DNA of 5,364 bases, from the NCBI GenBank assembly GCA_003455565.1, contig DMQW01000475.1:1-5364 (forward strand), in the 5' to 3' direction. The DNA comes from Limisphaerales bacterium. GTDB taxonomy: Bacteria; Verrucomicrobiota; Verrucomicrobiia; Limisphaerales; UBA11358. Both the position numbers and the translations under genes were made by a program. This document shows, piece by piece, positions 1 through 4,400 of this stretch (its first letter is position 1; each line of letters begins with the position of its first letter). The notes under the pieces were generated by a model, which worked only from the letters and a program-made list of their open reading frames with translations, did not search any database and was not told the origin of the DNA.

Positions 1-41
1 GTCACCCCGCGCGCCGCGATGATGACCGCCCGTTTCTCTGT

Positions 42-87
42 CCCTCGCCCATCGGATGGGAGAGGGTGGCCGAAGGCCGGGTGAGGG
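42..87. repeat. REP-like palindromic intergenic repeat, copy 1
   Basis: Positions 42-52 pair with 56-66 (ten of eleven pairs, one G/A mismatch at 47/61) around a CGG loop. A small second hairpin follows, GGCC-GAA-GGCC at 68-78, and then GGGTGAGGG at 79-87. The layout (a CCCTC arm, GGGAGAGGG, a small GC hairpin, GGGTGAGGG) is that of a widespread class of bacterial extragenic palindromes. A diverged relative lies at 4338-4375. The hairpins are read directly; membership in a genome-wide family is inference. Confidence 0.6.
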
Positions 88-138
88 TTTCAGTTTGGGA
101 GAGGGCCGGGAGGAGGTGGCGCGTTAAACATTTTTCCC

Positions 139-168
139 CGGAGCGCGAGTTGTCTCAACTCGCAGCGG
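139..168 (+). repeat. Short palindromic repeat, copy A
   Basis: GCGAGTT (145-151) pairs with AACTCGC (157-163) around a five-base GTCTC loop, flanked by CGGAGC on the left and AGCGG on the right. The same layout occurs in reverse orientation at 221-251. Agreement in both the flanks and the loop (TGTC..TCAA) makes a common origin likely. Confidence 0.55.
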
Positions 169-220
169 TTGCGCCAGACATGAACGCATTGGTTTTTCCA
201 AGCGCGCTTGACCGGCCACG

Positions 221-251
221 CGCTGCGGATTTGAGGACAATCCGCGCTCCG
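221..251 (-). repeat. Short palindromic repeat, copy B, inverted relative to copy A
   Basis: GCGGATT (225-231) pairs with AATCCGC (239-245) around the loop TGAGGAC. Read on the minus strand it begins CGGAGCGCG, continues with ATTGTCCTCAA and ends CCGCAGCG, matching copy A at 139-168 at most positions. Some of the changes fall on both sides of the stem so that pairing is kept (GAGTT/AACTC against GGATT/AATCC), as expected if the hairpin itself is conserved. Confidence 0.55.
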
Positions 252-350
252 ACCGAGCGCGGCAACGGCAGCACGCCGCCCACGCCACCCGCGACACCGC
301 ATTCGTAAAATCAAATTGAAGAAAACGCCAGGCGGTCTTCGGAAGCTGGT

Positions 351-548
351 TCATGGCTTCTTTGAATTTTCAGCCTCCAGGTTCTTCTTCAACCGGGCGA
401 AGGCGGATTCAAAGGCGTCGTGGTCTTTCCAGTTGGAAAAGTCGGGAATGAAATACTCGCGCACTTCCACCGCCAAATCCTTGCCGGTGTCGGCATCAAA
501 ACAAGTCCAGTCGCGCAAGGTTTCAAAATCCGTCAGCCGGATCGGCAA
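351..548 (-). CDS. Small hypothetical protein or gene remnant
   Basis: I do not recognise this 65-residue product. It would start at a TTG codon (546-548) and end at TGA (351-353). The translation reads like a real protein: balanced composition, segments such as DWTCFDADTGKDLAVEV and REYFIPDFSNWKDHDAF, and a charged helical C-terminus ending ENSKKP. Third codon positions are mostly G or C, as in the neighbouring genes. No ATG or good ribosome binding site is present. The frame stays open upstream for ten more codons, to a TAA at 579-581, and those codons also look protein-like (KSYQPFQ before the TTG). This suggests either a TTG-started small gene divergent from the operon or the 3' end of a longer gene that has lost its front. 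No signal peptide or membrane segment is visible. Confidence 0.4.
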   Translation of the reverse strand: MPIRLTDFETLRDWTCFDADTGKDLAVEVREYFIPDFSNWKDHDAFESAFARLKKNLEAENSKKP

Positions 549-633
549 CTGAAATGGTTGGTAGCTCTTGGTTGAGCGTTAAGAGACGGAGAAAAGCTGA
601 AATTTTAAATTCACCCCGGCAAAAACTCGCTTC

Positions 634-662
634 TTGTCGGCGCGGCGGCGTTTGCATAAATT
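634..662 (+). promoter_or_regulatory. Possible sigma70-type promoter for the three-gene operon
   Basis: TTGTCG at 634-639 (four of six matches to the -35 consensus) is followed after 17 bases by TAAATT at 657-662 (four of six matches to the -10 consensus). Transcription would begin near 669, leaving a leader of about 15 bases before the ATG at 684. The spacing is ideal but the boxes are only moderate, and no other candidate between 549 and 683 has acceptable spacing. Confidence 0.35.
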
Positions 663-683
663 GCCCCGTCTCCAAAATCATTT

Positions 684-1871
684 ATGTCAAACAAACCTCT
701 CAACGTCGGATTGGTGGGCGGCGGCAAAGGCGCTTTCATCGTCCATCCTCATCAACGGGCCATTCACTTTGACGGCACCCGCCGCGTCGTCGCCGGCGCG
801 TTGTTTCCCGATCCGAAGATCGCGCTCGAAGAAGCCGCCAACTGGCCTTACCCAATCAAGGGTTACGGCTCCTACGACGACATGATCGCGGCGAACCAGA
901 CTTTGCCCGCAGATCAAAAACTGGATTACATCCTCATCGTCACGCCGAACTTCGTTCATTTCGACCCGGCGATGAAAGCGATGAAGGCCGGCATCGCGGT
1001 GTTCTGCGAAAAGCCGTTGTGCCTGAATCTCAAGGAAGCAAACGAACTCGTGAAGACCGCGCGCAAGCTGAACATCCCGTTCGGCGTGGCGCACACTTAT
1101 CTTGGCCATTGGATGAGCCGCTTCAGCCGTTACATCGTGTCGAGCGGATTGCTCGGCGACGTGCGCTGGGTGGACAGCTATTACATCCAAGGCTGGCTCG
1201 CAACGAAGCTCGAAGCGACCGGCCAGCAGCAGGCGGCGTGGCGCGTTGACCCCAAACGCGCGGGCGGCTCCGGCTGCGGCGGGGACATCGGCACGCACGC
1301 GCTCATGCAACTTCGTTACGTCACGGGCTTGAACGTCACGGAAGTTTCCGCGCAGATGGAAACTTTTGTCGAAGGCCGCCAGCTCGACGATCATTTCACG
1401 ATCTATTGCAAATTGAGCAATGGCGGCAGGGCGCTCGTGCGCGCGTCGCAGATTTGCATCGGCTCCAAGAACGATCTCGGTATCGTCGTCGCCGGCAGCA
1501 AAGGCACGCTCCGCTGGCGTCAGGAAGAACCGGAAAGCATCACGATCAATTTGCCGAACCAGCCGGACCGCGTCTATTGGCGCGGCGCGGTCACGGGCGG
1601 CGACGGTTTCCTGCCGAAAGATTTGCCCGCAGACCTGATGGCCGAGCCGACGATTCCGGCGGGACATCCCGAAGCGTTCCATGACGCCTTCGCGCGCCTG
1701 CATCGCTGCTTCGAAGTGGACGTGCGCAAGTGGAAGGCCGGCGAGAAGTTTGCGTGCGACGGCAGCAAATACGCCAACATCGAGGACGGCTGGACCGGCA
1801 TCGCGTTTATTGAAACATCTGTAAAGTCCGCCGCGTCCAACGCGAAGTGGACGAAGCTCCCCAAACTCTAA
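684..1871 (+). CDS. Gfo/Idh/MocA family NAD(P)-dependent oxidoreductase
   Basis: This 395-residue protein is a cytoplasmic dehydrogenase of the glucose-fructose oxidoreductase / inositol dehydrogenase / MocA family, whose members oxidise or reduce a sugar or cyclitol hydroxyl with NAD(P). The Rossmann domain opens with VGLVGGGKGAF (8-18), a GxGxxA-type dinucleotide loop of the GGGxGAFI subtype. YILIVTPNFVHF (82-93) and CEKPL (108-112) follow; the EKP lysine (K110) is the conserved cofactor/catalytic residue. The C-terminal domain carries GGDIGTHA (199-206), with the family's Asp (D201) and putative catalytic His (H205), and GHPEAFHDAF (327-336). Length is normal and nothing is missing. There is no signal peptide or twin-arginine motif. 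The ATG has no Shine-Dalgarno sequence, but residues 6-18 form the first Rossmann strand and loop, so the start cannot be much later. It is the first gene of the operon, 7 bases before the DUF1080 gene. The exact substrate cannot be read; a glycoside C3 hydroxyl is the inference from its neighbours. Confidence 0.9.
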   Translation: MSNKPLNVGLVGGGKGAFIVHPHQRAIHFDGTRRVVAGALFPDPKIALEEAANWPYPIKGYGSYDDMIAANQTLPADQKLDYILIVTPNFVHFDPAMKAMKAGIAVFCEKPLCLNLKEANELVKTARKLNIPFGVAHTYLGHWMSRFSRYIVSSGLLGDVRWVDSYYIQGWLATKLEATGQQQAAWRVDPKRAGGSGCGGDIGTHALMQLRYVTGLNVTEVSAQMETFVEGRQLDDHFTIYCKLSNGGRALVRASQICIGSKNDLGIVVAGSKGTLRWRQEEPESITINLPNQPDRVYWRGAVTGGDGFLPKDLPADLMAEPTIPAGHPEAFHDAFARLHRCFEVDVRKWKAGEKFACDGSKYANIEDGWTGIAFIETSVKSAASNAKWTKLPKL

Positions 1872-1878
1872 AATCAAA

Positions 1879-2712
1879 ATGAAAAATAAAATTATTGTTG
1901 TCACCTTGCTGGCTGCCGTGGTGTCCGCTCCGGCGCTGGCTCAAACGCCAGCCACGCCGAAGAACGTCGAGGTCGTCATTGACGGCGTCGCGGGTTTTCA
2001 AGACACGCCGATGCAGCCGGACGGCAAGTGGCACGTTCACGATCCGGCGCGGCCGCAGCCGCCGGTCGTCACGCCCGGCACGTTCAGCGAAAACGCCAAG
2101 CCGCCGGCGGATGCGATTGTGTTGTTCGACGGCAAGGACGTTTCCGAATGGACCGACAAGCAAGGCAATCCCGCGCCGTGGAAAGTCGAGGACGGCGTGA
2201 TGGTTTCCGCCAAGAGCGACATCGTCAGCAAAAAGAAATTTGGCGATCTCCAGCTTCATCTCGAATTTCGCGAGCCGGTGCCGGGCAAGGGCGACGGACA
2301 GGGCCGTGGCAACAGCGGTATTTTTTTCATGGGGCAGTATGAAATTCAAGTGCTCGACTGCTACGGCAATAAAACCTACGCAGACGGCGGGACAGGCGGA
2401 CTTTACGGGCAGCATCCGGCGCTGGCGAACGCGTGCCGTCCGCCCGGCGAGTGGGAGACTTACGACATCATCTTCACCGCGCCGCGTTTCGGCGTGGACG
2501 GTGCCGTGGAATCGCCGGCGTATGTGACCGTGACGTTGAACGGCGTCGTCGTGCAGAATCATCAGGCGTATCGCGGCGCGACCAACTGGAAGAGTCCCGG
2601 CAAATACACGCCGCACGGCCCGACCGGCCCCATCGCCTTGCAGTATCACAACAACTCCGTTTCCTTCCGTAACATCTGGGTGCGGCCGGTGCCGCTGGTC
2701 AATGAACCTTGA
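1879..2712 (+). CDS. Secreted DUF1080 protein (3-keto-disaccharide hydrolase family)
   Basis: This 277-residue exported protein belongs to the DUF1080 / 3-keto-disaccharide hydrolase family (PF06439), a concanavalin-like jelly-roll fold. Members of the family cleave glycosides whose sugar ring has been oxidised at C3. A Sec signal peptide covers residues 1-21: basic MKNK, a hydrophobic core, then ALA (19-21) before Q22. There is no lipobox cysteine, so it should be periplasmic or secreted. After a proline-rich linker (about 45-75) the domain begins at AIVLFDGKDVSEW (79-91) and contains WKVEDGVM (101-108), NSGIFFMGQYEIQVLD (145-160), GEWETYDIIF (190-199), VTVTLNGVVVQNHQ (216-229) and the closing GPIALQYHNNSVSFRNIWV (250-268), all typical of the family. 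The ATG lies 7 bases after the preceding stop in an A-rich context with no Shine-Dalgarno sequence, and the signal peptide fixes this start. The biochemical role here is inferred from family and context. Confidence 0.9.
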   Translation: MKNKIIVVTLLAAVVSAPALAQTPATPKNVEVVIDGVAGFQDTPMQPDGKWHVHDPARPQPPVVTPGTFSENAKPPADAIVLFDGKDVSEWTDKQGNPAPWKVEDGVMVSAKSDIVSKKKFGDLQLHLEFREPVPGKGDGQGRGNSGIFFMGQYEIQVLDCYGNKTYADGGTGGLYGQHPALANACRPPGEWETYDIIFTAPRFGVDGAVESPAYVTVTLNGVVVQNHQAYRGATNWKSPGKYTPHGPTGPIALQYHNNSVSFRNIWVRPVPLVNEP

Positions 2713-2749
2713 ACGACAATTAAAAACAAACAACATTAAAACAAACAAA
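2713..2749 (+). promoter_or_regulatory. A-rich translation leader without Shine-Dalgarno sequence
   Basis: The 37 bases between the DUF1080 stop and the ThuA-like start are almost entirely A, C and T, with a single G at 2715 and several AAAC/AAAA runs reaching the ATG. No purine-rich GGAG-type site exists, so initiation probably relies on an unstructured A-rich leader. The shorter gap before 1879 has the same character. Confidence 0.45.
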
Positions 2750-3622
2750 ATGAAAATCCTCTCAACACTTCTGGTGGCCTTGCTGGCGATCACTTCCCTG
2801 CAGGCCGCGCCCAAAAAAGTTCTCGTGGTTACCACCACGACCGGTTTCCGGCACAGTTCAATTCCAACATCGGAAAAAGTCCTGGAGCAGCTTGCGAAAG
2901 ACAGCGGCGAATTCACCGTGGACTTTGTGCACCAGCCGCCGGACAAACCGCGCGATTTGAAACGCGATGCGACCGACGACGAAAAGGCGGCGTTCAAGGT
3001 CGCCGAGGATAAGTGGAATGAGAGCTTGAAAGCGTCTCTGCAAAAACTGTCGCCGGAGTCGTTGAAGAATTACGACGCCGTCGCGTTTGTCAGCACCACC
3101 GGCGCCCTGCCGATTCCCGACAAGCAGGGCTTTCTCGACTGGATCAAGGCCGGCCATGCGTTCATTGGCATCCATGCGGCGAGCGACACGTTTCACGGCT
3201 GGCCGGATTTTGTGGCGATGCTCGGCGGCGAATTTGCGCATCACGGCCCGCAAGTGAGCGTGGAATGTCTGAACCAGGACCCGCAAAACCCGGCCACGGC
3301 GCATCTCGGCAAATCCTGGACGATTTCGCAGGAGGAGATTTACCAGTTTAAGAACTACGACGCGACGAAGGTTCACGACCTGCTCATCCTCGACCAGCAT
3401 CCGGAAAACAGTTCCGCCGGACATTTCCCCGTTTCGTGGTGCAAGCCTTACGGCGACGGAAAAGTTTTCTACACCTCGCTCGGCCATCGCGAAGATGTTT
3501 GGGACACCGACCCCGCCATCAAAGACCGGAAGAATGACGCCGCCATCAGCAAGGCGTATCAGCAGCATGTCCTCGGCGGCATTGAATGGGCGCTGGGCTT
3601 GAAAACTGCGCCGGTTCGTTAA
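2750..3622 (+). CDS. Secreted ThuA-like domain protein
   Basis: This 290-residue protein has the ThuA-like fold (PF06283, trehalose utilisation), related to class I glutamine amidotransferases. The chosen ATG at 2750 opens a clear Sec signal peptide (MK, hydrophobic core 4-16, LQA or LQAA cleavage near 19-20). An in-frame ATG at 2702 would add 16 polar residues in front of it and overlap the previous gene, so it is rejected. The mature protein starts KKVLVVTTTTGFRHSS (22-37), the first strand and loop of the family. A charged, probably helical insert (about 64-106) precedes YDAVAFVSTTGAL (108-120), GHAFIGIHAASD (135-146), HGWPDFVAMLGGEFAHHG (149-166) and GDGKVFYTSLGHRED (235-249). The position of the amidotransferase nucleophile cysteine is occupied by the IHAASD segment, so glutaminase activity is not expected. 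ThuA proteins are linked to disaccharide catabolism through keto-sugars, but their chemistry is poorly defined. It is last in the operon and is followed by a strong terminator. Confidence 0.87.
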   Translation: MKILSTLLVALLAITSLQAAPKKVLVVTTTTGFRHSSIPTSEKVLEQLAKDSGEFTVDFVHQPPDKPRDLKRDATDDEKAAFKVAEDKWNESLKASLQKLSPESLKNYDAVAFVSTTGALPIPDKQGFLDWIKAGHAFIGIHAASDTFHGWPDFVAMLGGEFAHHGPQVSVECLNQDPQNPATAHLGKSWTISQEEIYQFKNYDATKVHDLLILDQHPENSSAGHFPVSWCKPYGDGKVFYTSLGHREDVWDTDPAIKDRKNDAAISKAYQQHVLGGIEWALGLKTAPVR

Positions 3623-3639
3623 GTTTCATTTCTAAAATC

Positions 3640-3673
3640 ATCCGCCGTCCCGCCAAGCGGGACGGCGGATTTT
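3640..3673 (+). terminator. Strong intrinsic terminator of the operon
   Basis: Positions 3640-3653 pair perfectly with 3657-3670, a 14-bp GC-rich stem around a CAA loop, followed by TTTT (3670-3673). It begins 18 bases after the ThuA-like stop codon. An A-run at 3634-3637 on the upstream side gives a short T-run on the other strand, so it could work in both directions. The T-tract is short, but the stem is very stable. Confidence 0.85.
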
Positions 3674-3710
3674 CTGCGCCGTTTTTCAAGGTGAGAATTT
3701 GCCCCGCCGC

Positions 3711-3751
3711 GTGTGTGCCGCCAAAAAGCGAAATGTCTGCGGCCTACACAC
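3711..3751. repeat. Imperfect hairpin repeat
   Basis: GTGTGTGCCGC (3711-3721) pairs with GCGGC (3739-3743) and ACACAC (3746-3751), giving eleven base pairs with a two-base bulge (3744-3745) and a 17-base loop. It lies in a gene-free gap between the operon terminator and the methyltransferase remnant. Its layout resembles the other palindromic elements in the window but its sequence is different. No T-run follows, so it is not an obvious terminator. Confidence 0.45.
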
Positions 3752-3767
3752 CCCGGTAAAGTCTGTT

Positions 3768-3797
3768 TTGACGCCGCCGCCGACGCGCTTCTCTAAT
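3768..3797 (+). promoter_or_regulatory. Candidate promoter of the methyltransferase remnant, predicting a leaderless start
   Basis: TTGACG (3768-3773) is a five-of-six match to the -35 consensus and TCTAAT (3792-3797) a five-of-six match to the -10 consensus, with an 18-base spacer. The expected transcription start falls at about 3804-3805, which is the A of the ATG at 3805. The original gene may therefore have made a leaderless mRNA, in keeping with the absence of any Shine-Dalgarno sequence there. Confidence 0.4.
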
Positions 3798-3804
3798 CTC
3801 CGGC

Positions 3805-4104
3805 ATGGCAAAGAAATCTTCCGGCGCGAAATCTTCCGCCCTCCTCGACACCCGCGTGGTTTATTGCGGCGACAATCTGGAACAGCTTGCCAAGCTGCCC
3901 GATGCCCCGCCGAGACGAATGCAGAAGGAAGAAGGCAGAATGATGAAACCGGCGTGTTTGCCAATTCTTCATTCTGCATTCTTCATTCTGAATTCACCCG
4001 TGACCGGCAGCTTTTATTACCATTGCGACTGGCACGCCAGCCACTACGTCAAAGTCATGCTCGACCAGATTTTCGGAGGTAAAGATTTACGGAAACTGCT
4101 GTGA
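3805..4104 (+). pseudogene. Internally deleted remnant of a site-specific DNA methyltransferase (N4/N6 type)
   Basis: The frame encodes 99 residues but only its two ends resemble a known protein. Residues 1-34 end in VVYCGDNLEQLAKLPDA (18-34), the N-terminal strand and helix that open DNA methyltransferases of the PF01555 N4-cytosine/N6-adenine family. Residues 67-91 (TGSFYYHCDWHASHY, then VKVMLDQIFG) match the segment that comes well downstream in the same family. The stretch expected between them, with the catalytic DPPF/DPPY motif, is absent. In its place residues 35-66 are translated from a 79-bp hairpin element (3917-3995). After residue 91 the rest of the enzyme, including the SAM-binding FxGxG motif and target-recognition region, is also gone, and the frame ends at TGA 4102-4104 after eight unrelated residues. 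With neither the catalytic nor the SAM motif it cannot be an active methyltransferase. No nuclease gene is nearby, so an orphan or restriction-linked role for the ancestor cannot be decided. Confidence 0.75.
3917..3995. mobile_element. 79-bp hairpin element inside the methyltransferase remnant (MITE-like)
   Basis: Positions 3917-3947 are the reverse complement of 3965-3995 at 27 of 31 positions, with a 17-base loop between them. The right arm is itself a tandem of the 13-mer ATTCTTCATTCTG (3964-3976 and 3978-3990, one base apart). The element encodes no protein and has no target duplication that I can see. Its arms sit where the catalytic core of the methyltransferase should be. It could be a non-autonomous mobile element or a structured extragenic repeat. 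The hairpin is directly visible; mobility is inference. Confidence 0.55.
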
Positions 4105-4161
4105 TGAATGAAAGCCGTCCAGTTGAGAATTTTGAGACTTGGCTACCCGACATTTTGATTT

Positions 4162-4241
4162 TGTAGGAGTCGAGGTGACGAGACTCATTTCAAATTCAGT
4201 TGCAGATTTTCAGTCAGAGCCTCCTCACGTCGTCTCCTACA
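4162..4241. mobile_element. 80-bp element with 25-bp terminal inverted repeats (MITE- or REP-like)
   Basis: The left end begins TGTAGGAG and the right end finishes CTCCTACA. The two 25-base arms (4162-4186 and 4217-4241) are reverse complements at 21 of 25 positions, with the outer eight bases perfect. The 30-base centre is AT-rich and encodes nothing. No target-site duplication is evident in the flanks. As RNA the whole unit would fold into one long hairpin. It may be a miniature non-autonomous transposon or a structured extragenic palindrome; no transposase is in the window. Confidence 0.6.
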
Positions 4242-4337
4242 TCACGGAGAAGGAGGATCGTTCGCCGTCCCCTTGAAAATTCGCGCGATTGGATTTGCCG
4301 GACAATTATCCGCAAAACCGGGAATGTGCAATCGCTG

Positions 4338-4375
4338 TCCCTTCTCCTGGGGGAGAAGGTTAGGATGAGGGCGAG
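4338..4375. repeat. REP-like palindromic intergenic repeat, copy 2
   Basis: CCTTCTCC (4340-4347) pairs perfectly with GGAGAAGG (4352-4359) around a TGGG loop, followed by a GGATGAGGGCGAG tail. The layout (pyrimidine arm, GGGAGA-type arm, then a TGAGGG tail) parallels the repeat at 42-87, though the internal GGCC hairpin is replaced by TTAGGA. It lies 26 bases beyond the end of the leftward PUR-repeat gene, where such palindromes often sit and may protect the 3' end of the mRNA. Confidence 0.55.
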
Positions 4376-4400
4376 CTAAAAAACTAACTTTCCCACCTCA

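Larger units (their letters stand above)
1..350. other. Gene-free intergenic stretch rich in short palindromic repeats
   Basis: No reading frame here looks like a real protein. The frames that stay open on both strands run through hairpin repeats and give arginine-, proline- and alanine-rich translations without domain character. The stretch holds a REP-like hairpin at 42-87, a shorter echo of its GGGAGAGGG core at 97-105, and two oppositely oriented copies of another palindrome at 139-168 and 221-251. Apart from these I see no promoter, RNA gene or terminator. Confidence 0.6.
4105..4400. other. Gene-free stretch between methyltransferase remnant and PUR-repeat gene
   Basis: No convincing coding sequence is present. 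The stretch holds an 80-bp inverted-repeat element (4162-4241), a weak hairpin at 4294-4316 (TTTGC-GGA pairing with TCC-GCAAA, with C4299 bulged) and a REP-like hairpin (4338-4375). A run of six A at 4378-4383 becomes a T-run downstream of the leftward gene, but no stem precedes it, so I do not call a terminator there. Confidence 0.5.

Noticed and set aside
66..308. Rightward frame of 80 codons in the left intergenic stretch
   Set aside because: It begins inside a REP-like hairpin and runs through both copies of the 139/221 palindrome, so the sequence is explained by repeats and not by protein constraint.
124..354. Leftward frame of 76 codons whose ATG overlaps the stop of the small frame at 351 (ATGA)
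   Set aside because: The overlap looks operon-like, but after about 20 residues the frame runs through the palindromic repeats at 221-251 and 139-168 and becomes Arg/Cys-rich. The overlap is probably chance.
687..1904. Leftward frame of 405 codons opposite the oxidoreductase
   Set aside because: It is the antisense of a confidently identified gene. The translation is rich in Arg, His and Val with no domain motifs, a common by-product of strong G/C preference at third positions.
1807..2997. Leftward frame of 396 codons opposite the DUF1080 and ThuA-like genes
   Set aside because: It spans two real genes and their junction on the other strand, has no recognisable motif, and lacks a plausible start region.
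2858..3568. Leftward frame of 236 codons opposite the ThuA-like gene
   Set aside because: Antisense shadow of a family-matching gene; no independent coding evidence.
3964..3990. Possible CRISPR-like direct repeat
   Set aside because: Only two 13-base copies one base apart, inside a hairpin; there are no spacers and no cas genes.
4104..4166. Twenty-codon frame starting at the TGATG overlap after the methyltransferase remnant, with a GGAGGT at 4076-4081
   Set aside because: The GGAGGT is more than 20 bases from the ATG, too far to act as its ribosome binding site, and the stop codon is supplied by the left end of the 80-bp repeat. Too short to support.
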